Source of the DNA: Acidobacteriota bacterium
GTDB lineage: Bacteria > Acidobacteriota > Terriglobia > Terriglobales > Acidobacteriaceae
NCBI GenBank assembly: GCA_021778875.1
Contig: JAJYBT010000153.1
Span: forward strand, 1-6,532
Length of the DNA stretch: 6,532 bases
Direction: 5' to 3'
In this document: positions 6,433 to 6,532 of the stretch, one piece after another
Numbering within the stretch: position 1 is the first letter of the stretch
How the letters are laid out: every line of letters begins with the position of its first letter
Position numbers and translations under genes: made by a program
The notes under the pieces: generated by a model
The model's input: the letters and a program-made list of their open reading frames with translations, nothing else
The model's database searches: none
What the model was told of the DNA's origin: nothing

Positions 6433-6436
6433 CTAG
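6433..6436. mobile_element. Candidate target-site duplication CTAG at the IS end
   Basis: CTAG lies directly against GGGCGTATCCAC, the presumed tip of the insertion sequence. IS5-group elements duplicate YTAR targets such as CTAG or TTAG. The other copy is outside the window, so this is unconfirmed; TTAG overlaps just to the left (6429-6432), leaving the exact edge open. Confidence 0.4.
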
Positions 6437-6532
6437 GGCGTATCCACATATAGCTTGAGTCTGAGCCATGTGCAGGCGAGAGCGGTGAAGGAGCGGAAGG
6501 CCTGTATGGTTTTGCAGTAGCGTGTGGCGAAG
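6433..6532 (-). CDS. C-terminal end of an IS5-family-like transposase (partial)
   Basis: The minus strand enters the window in frame and reads 32 codons before TAG at 6435-6433. The peptide begins FATRYCKTIQAFRSF and ends LKLYVDTP. A-T-R-Y-x-K-T followed by a hydrophobic helix rich in Leu/Ala/Trp and a short Y/F-V-x-T-P end is the usual tail of DDE transposases of the IS5 family. The catalytic residues lie outside the window, so completeness cannot be judged. The stop codon overlaps the candidate CTAG target duplication. Family assignment rests on one short stretch and is moderately sure. Confidence 0.65.
   Translation of the reverse strand, partial: FATRYCKTIQAFRSFTALACTWLRLKLYVDTP
6437..6532. 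mobile_element. Right-hand edge of an insertion sequence, IS5-like (enters from outside the window)
   Basis: The element appears to begin at GGGCGTATCCAC next to CTAG and to run out of the window. Only the end carrying the transposase C-terminus is visible, so the matching terminal inverted repeat cannot be checked. It is inserted about 105 bases upstream of the phospholipase start, with its transposase in the same orientation as that gene. Confidence 0.55.

Noticed and set aside
6332..6469. Longer start for the phospholipase gene inside the insertion sequence
   Set aside because: The first residues are encoded by the IS in another frame than the transposase, and the signal peptide would be internal.

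Overview
The window is GC-rich bacterial chromosome. Gene content and protein style point to an Acidobacteriota-type soil organism: a Tat-exported molybdenum-hydroxylase subunit, a PA2779/PA2778-like secreted pair, and an AYSxLTHEQ-type zinc-dependent phospholipase C. This placement is an inference from family resemblance; no ribosomal marker is present.

Left edge (1-703, minus strand): an operon encodes a PaoA/XdhC-like [2Fe-2S] subunit with a twin-arginine signal. It is followed 11 bases downstream by the first codons of a second gene, cut off by the window edge and probably another subunit of the same periplasmic aldehyde/xanthine-type oxidoreductase. A 395-base divergent spacer (704-1098) separates it from the plus-strand genes. 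Near 1000-1053 the spacer carries a strong sigma70-like promoter decorated with palindromes, including two identical copies of CAGCGCTG, one just upstream of the -35 box and one just downstream of it.

Centre (1099-3840, plus strand): three tightly packed genes each encode a protein with an export signal. They are (i) a 136-aa PA2779-like protein with a signal peptide, a helical middle and a C-terminal membrane segment; (ii) a 184-aa C39-like papain-fold cysteine peptidase (PA2778-like, without TPRs); and (iii) a 562-aa outer-membrane protein with TPR repeats, one POTRA-like domain and an Omp85-type barrel. In the PA2778 proteins I know of, the TPRs are attached to the peptidase; here they sit on the barrel protein. 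This looks like a cell-envelope processing or export system of unknown substrate and is the most interesting part of the window.

Right part: a diacylglycerol/lipid kinase-family gene (4003-4986, plus) converges on a secreted zinc-dependent phospholipase C-like gene (5027-6331, minus), with a small terminator-like hairpin between them. About 100 bases upstream of the phospholipase gene lies the end of an IS5-like insertion sequence. The tail of its transposase reads toward the phospholipase gene and stops in a TAG lying inside a CTAG that looks like the target-site duplication.
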